From positions 1 through 7,417 of the forward strand of contig JBBRHH010000298.1 of NCBI GenBank assembly GCA_038222915.1: 7,417 bases of DNA. Reading direction: 5' to 3'. The DNA comes from JBBRHH01 sp038222915. Lineage in GTDB: Bacteria > Planctomycetota > Phycisphaerae > Tepidisphaerales > Tepidisphaeraceae. The notes under the pieces were generated by a model. That model was not told the origin of the DNA. It ran no database searches and was given only the letters and a program-made list of their open reading frames with translations. The position numbers and the translations under genes are program-made. Positions 6,883-7,417 of this stretch are shown one piece after another (the first letter of the stretch is position 1; every line of letters begins with the position of its first letter).

Positions 6883-6924
6883 GATTTACTGCTAAAAGGG
6901 AGCAAAACTCGGCCAAAGCCAAGA

Positions 6925-7200
6925 TTATTGCATCGTAGTAACGTAAGGCAGCAGGCTCATGAAACGTGCCCGCTTGATCGCCTGGGCCAACATCCGCTGT
7001 TCCATCGCCGTAGCGCCAGTGCGCTTGCGGGAAAGGATCTTCCCATTGCCGCTGATCATTTTACGAAGCGACTCAGTGTCCTTGTAGTCAATATACACCT
7101 TGCCGGACGCGCTGGTGCGGGTGACTTTGATCTTCGGGCGGTTGAACGTCTGAAACTTTTCCGTCTTGTCGCCCCGTTCACGGGGTTCGAATCGTGCCAT
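6925..7200 (-). CDS. rpsR: Small-subunit ribosomal protein bS18
   Basis: This 91-residue basic protein is ribosomal protein bS18, which binds the platform of the 30S subunit next to bS6. The family core is plain: VYIDYKDTESLRKMISGNGKILSRKRTGATAMEQRMLAQAIKRARFMSLLPY at residues about 35-86, followed by a short VTTMQ tail. The CxxC-type zinc-ribbon cysteines found in some bS18 proteins are absent. The frame stays open upstream to 7260, but the ATG at 7200 is the right start: it gives the usual MARFEPRERG-type beginning and follows GGAG (complement of 7210-7213) with 9-nt spacing. In many bacteria rpsR sits between rpsF/ssb and rplI; here it has its own promoter and terminator, no rplI follows, and an insertion-sequence end lies upstream. 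It is 42 nt from its terminator hairpin. Confidence 0.96.
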   Translation of the reverse strand: MARFEPRERGDKTEKFQTFNRPKIKVTRTSASGKVYIDYKDTESLRKMISGNGKILSRKRTGATAMEQRMLAQAIKRARFMSLLPYVTTMQ

Positions 7201-7232
7201 GGTCGGTATCTCCGAATTTTGTAAGAGGGAAG

Positions 7233-7260
7233 ATTGTAGCAGCGGTGGGGGGAGTTGCAA
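7233..7260 (-). promoter_or_regulatory. rpsR promoter (sigma-70 type)
   Basis: On the minus strand TTGCAA (complement of 7255-7260) and TACAAT (complement of 7233-7238) are separated by 16 bp. They match the -35 consensus at four of six and the -10 consensus at five of six positions. The predicted start site near 7226 gives a leader of about 26 nt that includes the GGAG ribosome-binding site. This is the best promoter in the window. The -35 box lies only about 25 bp from the first repeat of the neighbouring insertion sequence. Confidence 0.6.
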
Positions 7261-7284
7261 GGGAATGAGTTAGCTGGGTTGTTG

Positions 7285-7330
7285 TATCGCAGTAGAAATG
7301 TCCTCTTCTTATCGCAATAGAAATGTCCTC
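7285..7330 (+). repeat. Two 21-bp direct repeats at the IS end
   Basis: The copies at 7285-7305 and 7310-7330 share the core TATCGCARTAGAAATGTCC plus TC; they differ only at one purine (G at 7292, A at 7317). The 4-bp spacer gives a 25-bp period, a little over two helical turns, so both copies would face nearly the same side of the DNA. They probably bind the transposase. Confidence 0.85.
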
Positions 7331-7370
7331 ATGTGCTTTGGGTTATTCCAGGGCGATGGGAGTATTGACG

Positions 7371-7417
7371 ATGAGCTTGAAAGAGCGGCGGCGATTGATT
7401 GTTCTGGAGAAGCTGAC
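7371..7417 (+). CDS. Transposase N-terminus (ISNCY-like), 3' partial
   Basis: Only the first 15 codons are in the window: MSLKERRRLIVLEKL. This resembles the start of the N-terminal helix-turn-helix region of ISNCY-type transposases, where a KERRRLxVLE helix leads into the DNA-binding domain (family memory, not searched). The ATG at 7371 follows GGGAG (7358-7362) with 8-nt spacing. An in-frame ATG at 7356 would add MGVLT and is also possible. The preceding pair of direct repeats supports an insertion-sequence identity. Whether the gene is intact cannot be judged. Confidence 0.55.
   Translation, partial: MSLKERRRLIVLEKL

Larger units (their letters stand above)
6451..6924. other. Long intergenic region without a confident gene (474 bp)
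   Basis: No ORF with recognisable family features lies between the aminotransferase stop and rpsR. In order it holds: a GC-rich hairpin with an adjoining A8/T8 tract (6471-6500); a G-rich patch with an AGGAGG motif; a 14-bp palindrome (6530-6543); the palindrome GTGGATCCAC (6616-6625); an inverted repeat GACAAT/ATTGTC (6640-6657); an AT-rich patch with two TATAAT sequences (6667-6672, 6682-6687); a possible 29-codon minus-strand ORF (6687-6776); a small hairpin CGCCCT-ATC-AGGGCG (6785-6799); and the strong rpsR terminator hairpin (6853-6882). Composition in 6640-6700 is clearly more AT-rich than the flanking genes. A small RNA or short gene could be present, but I do not recognise a known RNA family. 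Confidence 0.6.
7285..7417 (+). mobile_element. Left end of an insertion sequence (ISNCY-like), truncated by the window edge
   Basis: Two near-identical 21-bp direct repeats (7285-7305 and 7310-7330, one mismatch) stand just before the start of a transposase-like reading frame. Repeats carrying TAGAAATGTCC ahead of the transposase are, from memory, typical of the ends of ISNCY- and IS21-type elements, where they act as transposase-binding sites. The exact outer boundary is not visible because the other end and any target duplication lie outside; it could be anywhere from about 7262 to 7285. Confidence 0.6.

Noticed and set aside
7201..7260. Longer rpsR starting at 7260 or another upstream codon
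   Set aside because: The extra 20 residues (MQLPPPLLQ...) are unlike bS18, cover the promoter and Shine-Dalgarno site, and would leave the start without leader signals.
1..7417. CRISPR array, tRNA, rRNA or phage attachment site
   Set aside because: No regularly spaced repeats other than the two 21-bp copies at the IS end, no tRNA-like cloverleaf and no rRNA-like segment were seen on either strand by eye.

Overview
The window looks like chromosomal DNA from a GC-rich bacterium (GC judged by eye, about 60%, with GC-biased third codon positions). A planctomycete (Planctomycetota) is my best guess. It rests on the style of the S18 protein (YKDTESLRK and KRARFMSLLPY motifs), on a DUF255 protein fused to a DsbD-type domain, and on an MsbA-like exporter with an enlarged outer loop. 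This is inferred from remembered family resemblance; no search was possible.

Layout, left to right. (1) 1-2280 (+): the 3' part of a YyaL/SPATA20-type (DUF255) thioredoxin-fold protein ending in a DsbD N-terminal-like domain; its true start lies upstream of the window. (2) 2297-2979 (-): a compact two-gene module, a DUF433 antitoxin-like gene overlapping a DUF5615 PIN-like toxin gene by ATGA, convergent with (1). (3) 3036-5198 (-): a fused permease-ATPase ABC exporter of the MsbA/lipid-flippase type. (4) 5199-5304: a short divergent promoter region with a 9-bp direct repeat and a small inverted repeat. (5) 5305-6450 (+): a DegT/DnrJ/EryC1/StrS PLP-dependent sugar aminotransferase. (6) 6451-6924: a 474-bp stretch without a confident gene. 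It holds two strong hairpins, an AT-rich patch, palindromes and one possible 29-codon ORF. (7) 6925-7200 (-): rpsR (ribosomal protein bS18), apparently monocistronic, with a readable promoter, Shine-Dalgarno site and terminator. (8) about 7285-7417 (+): the left end of an insertion sequence, with two near-identical 21-bp repeats followed by the first codons of an ISNCY-like transposase that runs off the window.

Working together: the divergent exporter and sugar aminotransferase could both serve envelope glycan or glycolipid synthesis and export, but that is inferred from adjacency only. The toxin-antitoxin-like pair and the insertion sequence are the mobile or accessory elements. I see no clearly new multi-gene system. 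The items most worth a second look are the DUF255-DsbD fusion, the large extracytoplasmic insert in the ABC exporter, the orphan U-tract terminator and possible small gene in 6451-6850, and the IS end lying directly upstream of the rpsR promoter.
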